Shown: positions 18,958 to 28,392, counted from the stretch's first letter. The stretch: DNA of 64,000 bases from Paenibacillus guangzhouensis (GCF_009363075.1 NZ_CP045293.1:3410001-3474000), one strand, 5' to 3'. Numbers and translations are program-made. The notes: generated by a model not told the origin, from the sequence alone.

Positions 18958-21567
18958 TTACCCGCAGCGACTATATCCGCAATTCGTGCATGTCTTGCAG
19001 CCCTCGACATTAATCAGAGATGCCGAACCGCATGATGTACAGAGGTCACGCGACGTGTAAGCACTCGCATCATGAGCATGGTCAGCTTGCGCTGCCGCTT
19101 CCGGCTCTTCGACCGCAATTGTCGCCGCGATTGGCGCAATATGTTCCGAAGAAGCTGCGAGCTCATTACTCTCAATATGCGCTTCGAGCGCTTTGGCTAC
19201 CGCATCGGCGATCGATTCTACGCGATTAACACCGAAGCCGATCGCACCGGATCCGCCAATACCCTTCAGATGTTTGATGAGAAGAGCTTCCTTCTGACCA
19301 TGATCCCCGTACCGCAGGAACAAGGAACATACGCGGCCTAATGCTTCCGCCATCGCGAAGACGTCGGAGCCCGCTTTACCCACGTTCAAGAAGATTTCGC
19401 TCGGAATCCCTTCATTGTCGTTAATGGTAATGTAAGCCATACCGAATGGCGTATTAATCTTGTACGTCGCCCCACGCAATACTTGCGGGCGGCTCTTGTA
19501 TTGTTTATCAAAGACTTGCTTGGTGCCCGCATCCACATTCACTGCAAGCGATTTGTCGAGTGTCGCAATCGCACCCTTCTCTTCCTTGGTCGCAGCTGCT
19601 TCTTCTTGCGTTGCTGCTTCTTTCTTCTCTTCCTTCTTCTCCGTCTGCAGCACCTGTACATCACGACTGCCGTCGCGATAGATCGTTACCCCTTTGCAGC
19701 CAAGATCAAAGGCCAGCTCATAGAGACGTTTCGTATCTTCAATCGTGAAGTCTGAAGGACAGTTCGCTGTCTTCGAGATGGAGCTATCCACCCAGCGCTG
19801 AATCGCTGCTTGCGAACGGATATGATCCTCCGCAGACAAGTCCATCGCCGTTACGAAGTAATCCGGCAAGGTCTCGCCTGGATGAGCATCGATCCAATCC
19901 TGCGCGATCGGTACGAACTGCTCGTCGAAGCCAAGACGGCTCTGGCGGTAGAATTTAAACGCAAAGTAAGGTTCGATCCCTGTCGATGTACCAACCATGG
20001 TCCCCGTACTTCCTGTCGGAGCTTGCGTGATGACCGTTACGTTACGCATACCTTTCTCGGCAATCGCTGCACCCACTTCAGGATAGACATCGACGATATT
20101 TTTCATGAATCCGCTCTGCATGAACGGTTCAAGGTCGAACGCTTTGAAAGAACCTTTCTCGCCGGCAATCTCTGCCGATGCGAGGTAGGATTCTTTGGCG
20201 ATAAAGCCGTATAGTTTATCTAAGAATTCTAACGATTCTGGACTTCCATAACGAATCTGCAGCTTAATCATGAGCTCTGCAAGTCCCATCGTTCCGAGAC
20301 CCACGCGGCGTTCTTTCTGCTGATTTTCTTTATTTTCTTCGAAATGATAAGGGGTCTTATCAATGACGTTGTCTAGGAACCGTACAGAGTAACGTGTTAC
20401 GCGGCCGAGCTCAGCCCAATCGACGTCATGGTTCGCCTCATCATAGAACTTCGAGAGGTTCATCGCGGACAAGTTACATACACCCCAGCCTGGAAGACCT
20501 TGCTCACCGCACGGATTCGTACAAATGATCGGGTTGAAATACCAGCTGTTCGACATTTGGTTGTAGTATTCCATGAATACGACGCCTGGCTCAGCCGATT
20601 TCCAAGCCGATTCCATGATCGTATGCCATACGTCGCGAGCACGAACCGTATTGTAGTGGATGACGTTCTTGCCTAGCTTCTTCCACTTATCCATGTCGCC
20701 GTCCCAGATCTCATTGTATTCCGGATCCGAAGTATCCGGGAAGACCAGATCCCAAGTCAGATCCTTCTTCACCGCTTCCATGAAGCCATTGCTCACGCAT
20801 ACCGACAGGTTTGCATTCGTCACTTGCCCCATTGTCTGCTTGACGGTAATGAAGTCCATAAGGTCCGGATGCCAATCATTAATCATCAGCATGAGCGCAC
20901 CACGACGACTTCCGCCTTGCTCGATCAAGCCTGTCGTGTAGCTGAACAATCCGCCCCACGATACCGCACCGCTCGACGAACCATTTACGCCGCGAACTAT
21001 CGCGCGACGCGGACGCAGCGAGGATAAGTTAATGCCAACACCGCCGCCGCGTGCCATAATCTCTGTCATCTCGGACAATGTCGCCATAATGCCGCCGCGG
21101 CTATCTTTTGGCGAAGGAATCACGTAGCAGTTGAACAACGTTAATTCTTCACTTGCGCCTGCACCGGCTGCAATCCGTCCGCCCGGCACCAATTTCCAAT
21201 CATCTAATATATATCTGAAGTTTTCCGTCCATTGTTTTTGTAATGCTGGAGTTTTCTCCACCGATGCCATTGCCGCTGCAAGACGATCCCACATTTCCTC
21301 AGGCGTCTTCTCAACGGTTAGAGTCAGCTTCTCAACTGTCGATTCGACCACTTCACCGCTGCGAGTTCTCACAGTCACGGAACGGCCTTCCCGCTTGATC
21401 ACTTCCCCAACCTCTTTAGCTGGAAATTTCGGATCATCTTTGGTTAATACGAGGACGACATCTCCGACCTTCGTCTCGTTCGTATCTGCATTTTTCCACG
21501 CGTAACGATCCAAAAATATTTTCTCACTTAATCCTTCCAACCGCTGCTTATGCGTCGTACTCAACAA
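18958..21567 (-). CDS. nrdJ: Adenosylcobalamin-dependent (class II) ribonucleotide reductase
   Basis: Reduces ribonucleotides to deoxyribonucleotides in the cytosol using adenosylcobalamin, so it works with or without oxygen. The 869-residue protein has the class II landmarks: FNCYV, the active-site NPCGEQ with a further Cys in WGVCNLSAMNL, and AQAPTGSTGTMVGTSTG. Near the C-terminus is a TSCPD-type region and a Cys-rich tail (CTSCG, CKTC, CTNCG) that binds zinc or relays electrons. The start is TTG, decided by GAGGAGG seven bases upstream. It is monocistronic with its own terminator. Two NrdR-type boxes overlap the promoter; no cobalamin riboswitch is visible. Confidence 0.95.
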   Translation of the reverse strand: MLSTTHKQRLEGLSEKIFLDRYAWKNADTNETKVGDVVLVLTKDDPKFPAKEVGEVIKREGRSVTVRTRSGEVVESTVEKLTLTVEKTPEEMWDRLAAAMASVEKTPALQKQWTENFRYILDDWKLVPGGRIAAGAGASEELTLFNCYVIPSPKDSRGGIMATLSEMTEIMARGGGVGINLSSLRPRRAIVRGVNGSSSGAVSWGGLFSYTTGLIEQGGSRRGALMLMINDWHPDLMDFITVKQTMGQVTNANLSVCVSNGFMEAVKKDLTWDLVFPDTSDPEYNEIWDGDMDKWKKLGKNVIHYNTVRARDVWHTIMESAWKSAEPGVVFMEYYNQMSNSWYFNPIICTNPCGEQGLPGWGVCNLSAMNLSKFYDEANHDVDWAELGRVTRYSVRFLDNVIDKTPYHFEENKENQQKERRVGLGTMGLAELMIKLQIRYGSPESLEFLDKLYGFIAKESYLASAEIAGEKGSFKAFDLEPFMQSGFMKNIVDVYPEVGAAIAEKGMRNVTVITQAPTGSTGTMVGTSTGIEPYFAFKFYRQSRLGFDEQFVPIAQDWIDAHPGETLPDYFVTAMDLSAEDHIRSQAAIQRWVDSSISKTANCPSDFTIEDTKRLYELAFDLGCKGVTIYRDGSRDVQVLQTEKKEEKKEAATQEEAAATKEEKGAIATLDKSLAVNVDAGTKQVFDKQYKSRPQVLRGATYKINTPFGMAYITINDNEGIPSEIFLNVGKAGSDVFAMAEALGRVCSLFLRYGDHGQKEALLIKHLKGIGGSGAIGFGVNRVESIADAVAKALEAHIESNELAASSEHIAPIAATIAVEEPEAAAQADHAHDASAYTSRDLCTSCGSASLINVEGCKTCTNCGYSRCG

Positions 21568-21645
21568 AAATAACCTCCTCTAGCATATTAACAATCCATA
21601 AACCTATGATTCCGCACAAAAACGCATATTTATTGTATGTAAAGT

Positions 21646-21694
21646 TTACAATATATTGTGTGCGTTAATCATTATACTATACCACATATTGTAC
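21646..21694 (-). promoter_or_regulatory. Promoter of nrdJ with two NrdR-box-like operators
   Basis: Two 16-base sites on the reverse strand, ACACAATATATTGTAA (21646-21661) and GTACAATATGTGGTAT (21679-21694), resemble the NrdR consensus ACACWATATWTWGTGT. Their starts are 33 bases apart, close to three helical turns. A TATAAT (21671-21676) lies between them, so NrdR bound to both would block RNA polymerase. Confidence 0.65.
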
Positions 21695-21922
21695 TTTCTA
21701 ATGGTGTGATGTGGAATTCCTGCCAAGAATCCGCAGCATGTCCCTTCAAGCTTCTTTTTTCTCTATCGCACGCTCTATTTCTAGACTTGCAATTCTTAAT
21801 CCTTCCATTTGGAGAATATTGTAACCCAGTTATGAAGCCGCCCATTTTCGTCCATACTAACCAGAACAGTTCATGAATTTCTATAATTTTTTGCACATCA
21901 TCACGAAGGAGCTAATCTCATC

Positions 21923-23674
21923 ATGTCTATAAATTCTGTCAATACGTCAAGGGCCAAACCATCGCCTGTTGAGATGGAGTTCGATCGTGCCTGGTTCTCA
22001 GAATTAGAAGAACGCACAGCGAAGAACGGTCCTTGGGACGACTTTACGTTATTCAGTCTTCATTATGAAGCGGAACAATCTCAGGTGGTCTCCAGCTTCG
22101 ACGAGTTGCAGTGCCTCACCCAATTGAACAATCTGAGTCCGCTCCCTCACCAAATCGAGACAGCGACGAAGGTCCTTCATGAAATGCGCGGCAGAGCCAT
22201 CCTTGCGGATGAGGTAGGTCTTGGCAAGACCATTGAGGCCGGGCTCATTCTCAAAGAATATCTTGTTCGCGGCCTTGCACGCAAAGTGCTCATTCTCGTA
22301 CCTGCTTCTCTCGTCCTTCAGTGGGTTCGCGAGCTGAATCAGAAATTCGGCATCGCTGCCGTTGCACAGAAAAAAGAGTACACATGGCACTATGACGTCG
22401 TCGTCGCGTCGATGGATACCGCCAAGCGCGATCCACATAAGGACCTGCTCCTGCAGAATGAATACGACATGCTCATCATTGATGAAGCCCACAAATTGAA
22501 AAACAAGAAAACAACCAACTATCAATTCATTACCCAATTGCGCAAAAAATATTGTCTTCTGCTGACAGCGACACCGATTCAGAATGACCTCAGCGAGCTC
22601 TATAATCTCATTACGTTATTGAAACCAGGACAGCTCGGCGGTGTCAGTGATTTTGCCGCGAACTTCATCGTGGATAAGCGGCTGCCGAAGAATGAGGACC
22701 AACTGCAGAGCGAATTGTCCAAAGTGATGATACGCAATCGGCGAAGCGATGGAAATATCGGATTCACCAGACGATTCGTCAAGAATGTTCCGTTAACGCT
22801 GTCCGATGAAGAAATGGCACTGTATAACGGCGTAACGGCCTTCGTCAAGGATCGCTATAACGAGCTTAACGGCGATATGAGCAGCATGCTCTCCCTCGTT
22901 ACGCTGCAGCGTGAAGTATGCAGCAGTCGAGATGCCGTGTTCTTGACCCTCATCAATCTATCGAAAAAAATGCCGGAAGACTCTCCTGTCCATGCGAAGA
23001 TCTGGGAGCTTGTGAATATGATCCGGCAGATCAAAGCCAATACCAAAGCTGAGAAAGCGCTCGAATTGATTGAAGAAATGAACGATAAAGTGATCATCTT
23101 CACCGAATACCGACAGACGCAGGATTACCTTCTGAATTTCTTCCGCAGCAAGAATATGGTGGCTGTTCCCTATCGAGGCGGTATGAATCGGGGCAAAAAG
23201 GATTGGATGATGGATTTGTTCCGTAACCGCGCGCAAGTGATGATTGCGACAGAAGCTGGCGGCGAAGGCATTAACCTGCAATTCTGTCACCACATGATCA
23301 ATTTCGATCTGCCTTGGAATCCGATGCGCGTCGAGCAGCGAATTGGCCGCGTCCACCGGCTCGGGCAGACAAATGATGTCAAAATCTATAATCTCTCCAC
23401 CACCGGAACGATCGAAGAGCATATCCTGAACCTGCTCCATGAAAAAATCAATTTGTTCGAGCTCGTCATCGGTCAGCTGGATGTCATCCTTGAACGGATG
23501 GAGAAGCAGGATTCGCTCGAGAAAAGGCTCTATAAAATGATGTTGGAGTCAAAATCGGATGAGGATATACGGGCGAATATGGAATCGATCGGCAAATCAT
23601 TCCACGACATCGCCAAAACAGTTGCGGACAATGAGCCGTACATTCAAGAAGTACCACAGGAGGAAGCAAATTAA
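21923..23674 (+). CDS. yqhH: SNF2/RapA-family DEAD-like helicase (YqhH homologue)
   Basis: 583-residue ATPase of the SNF2 superfamily. Motifs in order: Walker A in DEVGLGKTIEAG (about residue 95), DEAH box (IIDEAHKLKN), TATPIQND, then the C-terminal RecA-like lobe with EAGGEGINLQ and arginine-finger motif QRIGRVHRLGQT. Lengths and the downstream partner match Bacillus subtilis YqhH-YqhG. Its relative RapA recycles RNA polymerase in enterobacteria, but the role of YqhH is not established. AAGGAG lies 11 bases before the ATG. It ends where yqhG begins, so the two are translationally coupled. Confidence 0.88.
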   Translation: MSINSVNTSRAKPSPVEMEFDRAWFSELEERTAKNGPWDDFTLFSLHYEAEQSQVVSSFDELQCLTQLNNLSPLPHQIETATKVLHEMRGRAILADEVGLGKTIEAGLILKEYLVRGLARKVLILVPASLVLQWVRELNQKFGIAAVAQKKEYTWHYDVVVASMDTAKRDPHKDLLLQNEYDMLIIDEAHKLKNKKTTNYQFITQLRKKYCLLLTATPIQNDLSELYNLITLLKPGQLGGVSDFAANFIVDKRLPKNEDQLQSELSKVMIRNRRSDGNIGFTRRFVKNVPLTLSDEEMALYNGVTAFVKDRYNELNGDMSSMLSLVTLQREVCSSRDAVFLTLINLSKKMPEDSPVHAKIWELVNMIRQIKANTKAEKALELIEEMNDKVIIFTEYRQTQDYLLNFFRSKNMVAVPYRGGMNRGKKDWMMDLFRNRAQVMIATEAGGEGINLQFCHHMINFDLPWNPMRVEQRIGRVHRLGQTNDVKIYNLSTTGTIEEHILNLLHEKINLFELVIGQLDVILERMEKQDSLEKRLYKMMLESKSDEDIRANMESIGKSFHDIAKTVADNEPYIQEVPQEEAN

Positions 23675-24556
23675 ATGGTGATGAGCGCGAAGCAAGTCCA
23701 GCAATATGTTCTTCGCTATTTGGATGCGACGAACTGCCATTTGATCGAGAAGTCGCCGGGACACGTCATCGTGAAGTTATCGCCGCAGGCAGACCGTGAG
23801 CTTACGAATCGCCCATATTACTGGGGGTTCGTCGATCGTACAGGGACAGAGCCGGAGACGATGAAGTTTTGTTTTATTTTCGATAAGGACAAGATGCCCC
23901 CGCTGCCGCCAGATCCCCCGCCAGGACCCGGCTATATCGCCCATCGATTGCTGAAGGAAGAAGTCACGTACGGCAGTCGGAGATTGGATCAATTCTTCCA
24001 AGCTGCGAAGGCGGGCGGCTCTTATGTCAATCTGTTCGAATTGCCGACAGCAGAGCAGAAATCCTCCAACTTCTCGACCCCCTATGAGCAATGGCTTGGG
24101 GTGAATATGAAGGTCGAATTCGCTTGTGATATGAAGCGTGAAGAAATTCATTCGCTTGGGATCTCGATGGTGACAGGTGAGATACGTGAGCATTTCTGCG
24201 ACGACATGTTAATACGTAAAATGACCCCGCGACTTCCGGCCAATGTTCACGTCCTGCGCAGCGCTCTAACCTTAACGAAAGCACGGAATCAGCTTGAGAG
24301 CTTCATTGAGAAGAAGATTAAAACGTACGATGACGCTTGGGCGATCGAGGCCAGAATTCGATTCGATGACGAAATTGCGCGGATTGACAGCTACTATGAG
24401 GGATTGCTGAAGACAGAAGACGAAGAAGTAAGGAAATCTGTAGAAGAACAATACGCTAATCGCAAGCAAGAACTGACATGGCAATATGAACCGAAGATCC
24501 GAATTTCCGTCATGAATTGCGGATTCTTTCATCTGCGGTCCTTCGCGAACCAATAA
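23675..24556 (+). CDS. yqhG: YqhG family protein
   Basis: 293-residue protein matching the Bacillus YqhG family in its position right behind yqhH and in its N-terminal text (VQQYVLRYLDATNCHLIEKS). No signal peptide or membrane segment; a charged, probably coiled-coil stretch (about residues 200-270) includes ESFIEKKIKTYDDAWAIEAR. The function is unknown; conservation of the pair suggests a complex with the helicase. AGGAGG sits at the very end of yqhH. A second ATG two codons later is an equally possible start. Confidence 0.82.
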   Translation: MVMSAKQVQQYVLRYLDATNCHLIEKSPGHVIVKLSPQADRELTNRPYYWGFVDRTGTEPETMKFCFIFDKDKMPPLPPDPPPGPGYIAHRLLKEEVTYGSRRLDQFFQAAKAGGSYVNLFELPTAEQKSSNFSTPYEQWLGVNMKVEFACDMKREEIHSLGISMVTGEIREHFCDDMLIRKMTPRLPANVHVLRSALTLTKARNQLESFIEKKIKTYDDAWAIEARIRFDDEIARIDSYYEGLLKTEDEEVRKSVEEQYANRKQELTWQYEPKIRISVMNCGFFHLRSFANQ

Positions 24557-24699
24557 CAGACGATTCTCGCTAAAACCTCGCAAAAATAGAACGGAGACAA
24601 CGGCAGCACTGCCGACACGTTTTAACAACCTTTTCCAGGCTTGTCCGCTACAATAAGGAACATAAGATCATAATATGATAGCAAGAAGGTGATGCGCTC

Positions 24700-25656
24700 A
24701 TGCAACCATCGCGATTTATTCGCATACTCTTGTCAACTTGTGCAACCGTTACACTGCTCATTAGCATAATTTTAACACCCGTATCGCCAGTCATCGCCGC
24801 GTCCGCTTCCGAAGTGACATCATCCGCTGATGCCGATTCGATACCAGCCATCGACCAACAAATGCTCGCTTCGCATGTAGAAGGCTGGATTCAAGATTTA
24901 TCTAAGCATGCGCCGTTCACCGTCTGGAAAGGGGCGGAATATACCATCTCTCCCCTCGGTCCCGGCCTGCACAGTTGGCTCGTGCAGTTAACGAAGCAGA
25001 ATAAGGAGCTCGGGTATCTTATCGTCAGTGCGACGGAGTCGCAGCAATTGACATTGTCCGAATATGGCGTCGGTCCAAGTCCGCTCTTCAGTACAAATAC
25101 GCTGTACCTCTCTCTGGTGCAGCATGGTATCATTCCTTCATCGATCAAACGAAATCAACTTTTGACCACCGAACGTCTGCACATCCAGCGTTATTATCTA
25201 CACCCGATGTTAGCCGTCTGGCGTGTCGAACCGCAGGATCAACCAGCGACCTATTACAATGCCAAGACCGGGGAGCAGCTCCTCATCACGGACCAAGAGT
25301 GGGACAAGCAAAAGAATACATTAAGCCAAGGATCACCCATGGAAGCTGGTATGCAAGAAGTCATTCAACCTAACAAAAATGCACAGCCTATCGCCTCCTT
25401 CGATCCATTCGAACGCATCAATTGGCTAACCCATGCTCCCCTCGAAATTAAAAACGCAGCAAATCTTTCTTCAAAGCTCGATCAGAAGGCCAGAATTACC
25501 TATGTATCGAATTGGTACCAAGACACCTATTTAATTCCGCTAGCCGTCTCGGGCTATCAGACTTGGGGGAACGTTACGTATATTATGGTTCATGACGAAG
25601 GAGCACGATGGATCCCATTCCAATCCCTAGCTGCTTACGGAAAATTCTATAAATGA
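24700..25656 (+). CDS. Secreted hypothetical protein
   Basis: 318 residues with a clear N-terminal signal peptide (hydrophobic run LSTCATVTLLISIILTPV, cleavage near VIAASA), so it is exported. I do not recognise a domain. The middle has PepSY-like features, for example LAVWRVEPQDQPATYYNAKTGEQLL, which recalls inhibitory or propeptide modules, but this is only suggestive. No lipobox. The gene has its own ribosome site (GAAGGTGATG region) and terminator and stands alone between yqhG and a convergent gene. Confidence 0.65.
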   Translation: MQPSRFIRILLSTCATVTLLISIILTPVSPVIAASASEVTSSADADSIPAIDQQMLASHVEGWIQDLSKHAPFTVWKGAEYTISPLGPGLHSWLVQLTKQNKELGYLIVSATESQQLTLSEYGVGPSPLFSTNTLYLSLVQHGIIPSSIKRNQLLTTERLHIQRYYLHPMLAVWRVEPQDQPATYYNAKTGEQLLITDQEWDKQKNTLSQGSPMEAGMQEVIQPNKNAQPIASFDPFERINWLTHAPLEIKNAANLSSKLDQKARITYVSNWYQDTYLIPLAVSGYQTWGNVTYIMVHDEGARWIPFQSLAAYGKFYK

Positions 25657-25663
25657 TCGTAGG

Positions 25664-25694
25664 ATGAGTCCCTCGAATGGGGCTCATTTTTGTT
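25664..25694 (+). terminator. Terminator of the secreted hypothetical gene
   Basis: GATGAGTCCC pairs with GGGGCTCAT (one mismatch) followed by TTTTTG; starts eight bases after the stop codon and lies between two convergent genes. Confidence 0.75.
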
Positions 25695-26255
25695 CTATCT
25701 GGCAGACATCATACCGGACAGCTGCGCAGCATCCCTTCTCCAACGGTCGTACCACGCCGTACCACTGGTTTCAATCCCCTGCTGCAAAGTATGGAGCGTC
25801 CGCCAAGCTAACTCATACTGCTCTGACGTGATGACAGCCCGCTCTAGTGCTTCCTCCAGCTCCTCTGCATCCAAGACGATATGAACACCCGAGGGTAAGA
25901 TGACAAGGTCTAAGAAGAGATCATCAAAATAAGGCACACCCTCAGACGACACGCCATTGCCTGCATGGATATCCACATAATGATGGACGAGCACACCATT
26001 CGGATCAATAACCGTCGTTACTGCGTAATTCGCATGGTTCGGAAAATATTGCAGCCATACATATTGATCATCCACGAGCCTATAGCGCTCAATCTCCGTA
26101 TCCGGTTGATACCAAATCGGTTCTTCTACATCATCAAATTGGACGCGTGTGACATACCCCTGATAATCGTCTTCCTTCACAAGTATTTGACGATAGGTTA
26201 CCCGCAGCTTCCGGTTCCAATCGGACAAGTCTGCGATTTTTCGCTTTATTTTCAC
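25695..26255 (-). CDS. DUF402 domain protein
   Basis: 186 residues. The DUF402 core (about residues 60-165) is recognisable by VHHYVDIHAGNGV, PYFDDLFLDLVILPSG and VLDAEELEEALERAVIT. Characterised members of this fold include the Bacillus/Staphylococcus nucleoside di- and triphosphatase Ntdp, so a metal-dependent phosphohydrolase role is possible but unproven here. I chose the GTG start because GGAGGAGGGG lies just upstream; a longer frame beginning ATGTTATATAATGG would run through what looks like the promoter -10 (TATAAT). Cytosolic, monocistronic, convergent with the preceding gene. Confidence 0.72.
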   Translation of the reverse strand: MKIKRKIADLSDWNRKLRVTYRQILVKEDDYQGYVTRVQFDDVEEPIWYQPDTEIERYRLVDDQYVWLQYFPNHANYAVTTVIDPNGVLVHHYVDIHAGNGVSSEGVPYFDDLFLDLVILPSGVHIVLDAEELEEALERAVITSEQYELAWRTLHTLQQGIETSGTAWYDRWRRDAAQLSGMMSAR

Positions 26256-26347
26256 GAAACCCCTCCTCCCTGTCTGTCCATTATATAACATGCAAGTATA
26301 AACAAACCCCGCTTTCCTTCAAATGGACGTTAACATTTCTTATCATT

Positions 26348-26391
26348 CAAAAAAAAGCACCAGCCTTCAACTTTTGGATGAAGGAGGTGCT
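26348..26391 (-). terminator. Terminator overlapping the end of yqzE
   Basis: On the reverse strand GCACCTCCTTCA pairs with TGAAGGCTGGTGC (two mismatched bases) and is followed by eight T. Its 5' arm lies inside the last codons of yqzE. Confidence 0.8.
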
Positions 26392-26585
26392 TCTTCATGT
26401 ACATGGCTTACTTTAAATGTTCCTTGTACCCATTTAAGAATGCTGTACGGGAGATAGCCGAACCATTTCAATACCCACGGCTCCCGTGTTTGACGATGCT
26501 GCTTACGAACATCTTTTGGCGTCTCCATATAGACAACAACTTGTTCGGTAATATATTTGACGAGCTCTTCACCTTTTTTAGCCAT
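26367..26585 (-). CDS. yqzE: YqzE family protein
   Basis: Small basic protein of 72 residues. The segment ELVKYITEQVVVYMETPKDVRKQHRQTRE matches the Bacillus YqzE family (VKYMTEQFVTYLDTPKEERK in the family). A hydrophobic stretch around residues 38-52 (VLKWFGYLPYSILKWV) could be membrane-associated. In Bacillus subtilis yqzE lies at the distal end of the comG region, but no comG gene is visible here, so the context is not conserved. GGAGGGG precedes the ATG. Confidence 0.75.
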   Translation of the reverse strand: MAKKGEELVKYITEQVVVYMETPKDVRKQHRQTREPWVLKWFGYLPYSILKWVQGTFKVSHVHEEAPPSSKS

Positions 26586-26715
26586 TGCTACCCCTCCTTG
26601 CTGAATTCCATACTCATAGCATGCTCCATTGGTACAAAAAATAAACTTAGCGCATCATTTCTTTCATTTTGCGCATCCTATGCAGGAAGCTTTTTCAAGG
26701 AGGATTTCATTTCAT

Positions 26716-27414
26716 ATGCCTATAACGAGACCATTACATCGCTTTCTTCTTGCCAGTGTTCTTGTCATTTTCAGCTGTCATACCTGGGCTTCATCTGCTG
26801 CTGCGGAACCCGCACCAATGAACGAAATTTTCACCCATCCTGTTATTGTTATTGATGTAGGACATGGCGGCATCGATGGCGGTACAAGCCACGAGAATAT
26901 TCTAGAGAAGAATATCAACCTAGAGATCGGTACCCGCCTCTATCTGCTGCTGCAGAAGAACGGCATTCACGCCGTCCTGAATCGTACGGGCGATTATGCG
27001 CTAAGTGAAGATAATCATTGGCTGAACAATAAATCTAGACACCGCAGGGATCTTGCCCAGCGTCGTCAATTGACAGAAGAAATTCCGACCGAAATGCTCG
27101 TCAGCCTGCACGTCAATTGGAATAAAAATCGCAACCGCCGCGGGCCTGTTGTCCTCTATAAAGAAGAAGGCCGCAGTATTATGCTCGCGAACATTATTCA
27201 AAATGCGCTGAACAAACATTACGGCACCCATATGGAAATGCAAAGCGGCAAACCTTTCTATTTACTGCGTCGCGTCAATCAGCCTGCTGTTATTATCGAG
27301 ACCGGGTTTATTAGCAACAGCGAGGACCGCCGCATGTTATGCGATCCGAAGGAACAGACCGCCATTGCCAATACCATTGCTGGCGCATTGCAATATTACT
27401 TATCGCTCTTGTGA
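26716..27414 (+). CDS. N-acetylmuramoyl-L-alanine amidase, Amidase_3 (CwlD-like)
   Basis: Zinc amidase that cleaves the bond between muramic acid and the stem peptide, outside the membrane. 232 residues from the chosen ATG, close to CwlD length. Signal peptide at 1-30 (FLLASVLVIFSCHTWAS). Zinc ligands are visible: His in IDVGHGG, Glu in EKNINLEIG, His in SLHVNW; the catalytic Glu is in IIETGFISN. The start is the ATG that opens the signal peptide, behind AAGGAGG; an ATG 29 codons earlier would add a non-signal extension. CwlD makes muramic lactam in spore cortex; this assignment is likely but not proven. Its 3' end overlaps the convergent neighbour by 19 bases. Confidence 0.85.
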   Translation: MPITRPLHRFLLASVLVIFSCHTWASSAAAEPAPMNEIFTHPVIVIDVGHGGIDGGTSHENILEKNINLEIGTRLYLLLQKNGIHAVLNRTGDYALSEDNHWLNNKSRHRRDLAQRRQLTEEIPTEMLVSLHVNWNKNRNRRGPVVLYKEEGRSIMLANIIQNALNKHYGTHMEMQSGKPFYLLRRVNQPAVIIETGFISNSEDRRMLCDPKEQTAIANTIAGALQYYLSLL

Positions 27415-28211
27415 GCCGTAGCGAATTCCGCCACTCTAACGAACTGGAACATCGATTTCATCTTCGGCAGCGAACCAGCAAGGATGGACGCTGTCGTTAA
27501 GCCTCCAGTACCAACATGGCCAATGACGATGCATTGGTCATGATTCTGCATGAACGCCTCAACTTTACGAACCTGACCTGAGATATGCTTCGCCGTGATG
27601 CTGTCATCCAGGAACATCTGGTTCTCTGCGATCGGAACCCCCAGTTCTCTGGCAATTCGCGGAGCAACGGTATGATAATTGGTATGGCTGTCGAGGAAGA
27701 ACAACCCGCGTTCTTTGCAGACTTGGAGCACGACGCGCATCACGCGCTCATCCCCCGTTACTTTGGAGCCCATATGATTATTCATTCCGATGGCATGGGG
27801 GACTTCTTGTATCGCTGCCTCCACGCGTTTACGGATTTCTTGATCGGACATCGATGTCAAGATTGCTCCGGGACCTAGCCAGCTGGCCTTCCCAGACTTC
27901 GGCTCCATCGGCATATGCACGATGACATCATGGCCTAATTGATGCGCCATCTCGGCATCTTTTTTGGTTGTCGGTAAGAATGGCATGACCGCGACGGTGA
28001 ATTTAATCGGCAGCTTGAGCATTTGCTCGGTTCCCTTCATGTTGTTACCGAAATCGTCAATGACGAGAGCGATCTTCTTCTGCTGCAGCGCTTGTCCTAC
28101 GATATCCGGGTTTCCTGCTGCTGTGGCGGCCTGGGGAACACTATACATCACGCCTAATGCAATCGCCATGAGACAGGAAAACAGCCTGGATTTATATCCT
28201 CTACATATCAT
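27396..28211 (-). CDS. Secreted divergent polysaccharide deacetylase family protein (YibQ-like)
   Basis: 271 residues with signal peptide (LFSCLMAIALGVMYSV ... AATAAG). The body shows the YibQ/DUF610 pattern of the polysaccharide deacetylase superfamily: KKIALVIDDFGNN, VIVHMPMEP, IGMNNHMGSKVT, LFFLDSHTN and IGHVGTGG. These metal-site-like residues suggest hydrolysis of an N- or O-acyl group on a cell-wall sugar, but no biochemical role is established for the family. GGAGG lies seven bases before the chosen ATG; a longer frame exists but lacks a ribosome site. It ends inside the last codons of the amidase on the other strand. Confidence 0.8.
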   Translation of the reverse strand: MICRGYKSRLFSCLMAIALGVMYSVPQAATAAGNPDIVGQALQQKKIALVIDDFGNNMKGTEQMLKLPIKFTVAVMPFLPTTKKDAEMAHQLGHDVIVHMPMEPKSGKASWLGPGAILTSMSDQEIRKRVEAAIQEVPHAIGMNNHMGSKVTGDERVMRVVLQVCKERGLFFLDSHTNYHTVAPRIARELGVPIAENQMFLDDSITAKHISGQVRKVEAFMQNHDQCIVIGHVGTGGLTTASILAGSLPKMKSMFQFVRVAEFATAHKSDK

Positions 28212-28333
28212 GAAGCTCCCTCCAATTTCAATGTTGAATATCTTCATTTTTTGATGGAAGCGTCCAAAGTATACAACCCAAACAAGCATCTCCAAGACTT
28301 GGCTTTTGATCTAACGGATTACCAAGAGACACG

Positions 28334-28376
28334 CAAAAAAAAGGCCCCTAAATTACTTATTCGTAATTTAAGGACC
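28334..28376 (-). terminator. Terminator of tRNA-Leu
   Basis: Reverse-strand CCTTAAATTAC pairs with GTAATTTAGG (one bulge) followed by CCTTTTTTTT; lies 17 bases beyond the tRNA 3' end. Confidence 0.8.
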
Positions 28377-28392
28377 CGTTGATTGTATAAGA

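Noticed and set aside
21568-21922. Cobalamin riboswitch before nrdJ
   Set aside because: The leader is short and shows no B12-box; NrdR-type sites explain it better.
26256-26291. N-terminal extension of the DUF402 protein
   Set aside because: It would cover a TATAAT -10-like element and the strong ribosome site just before the GTG.
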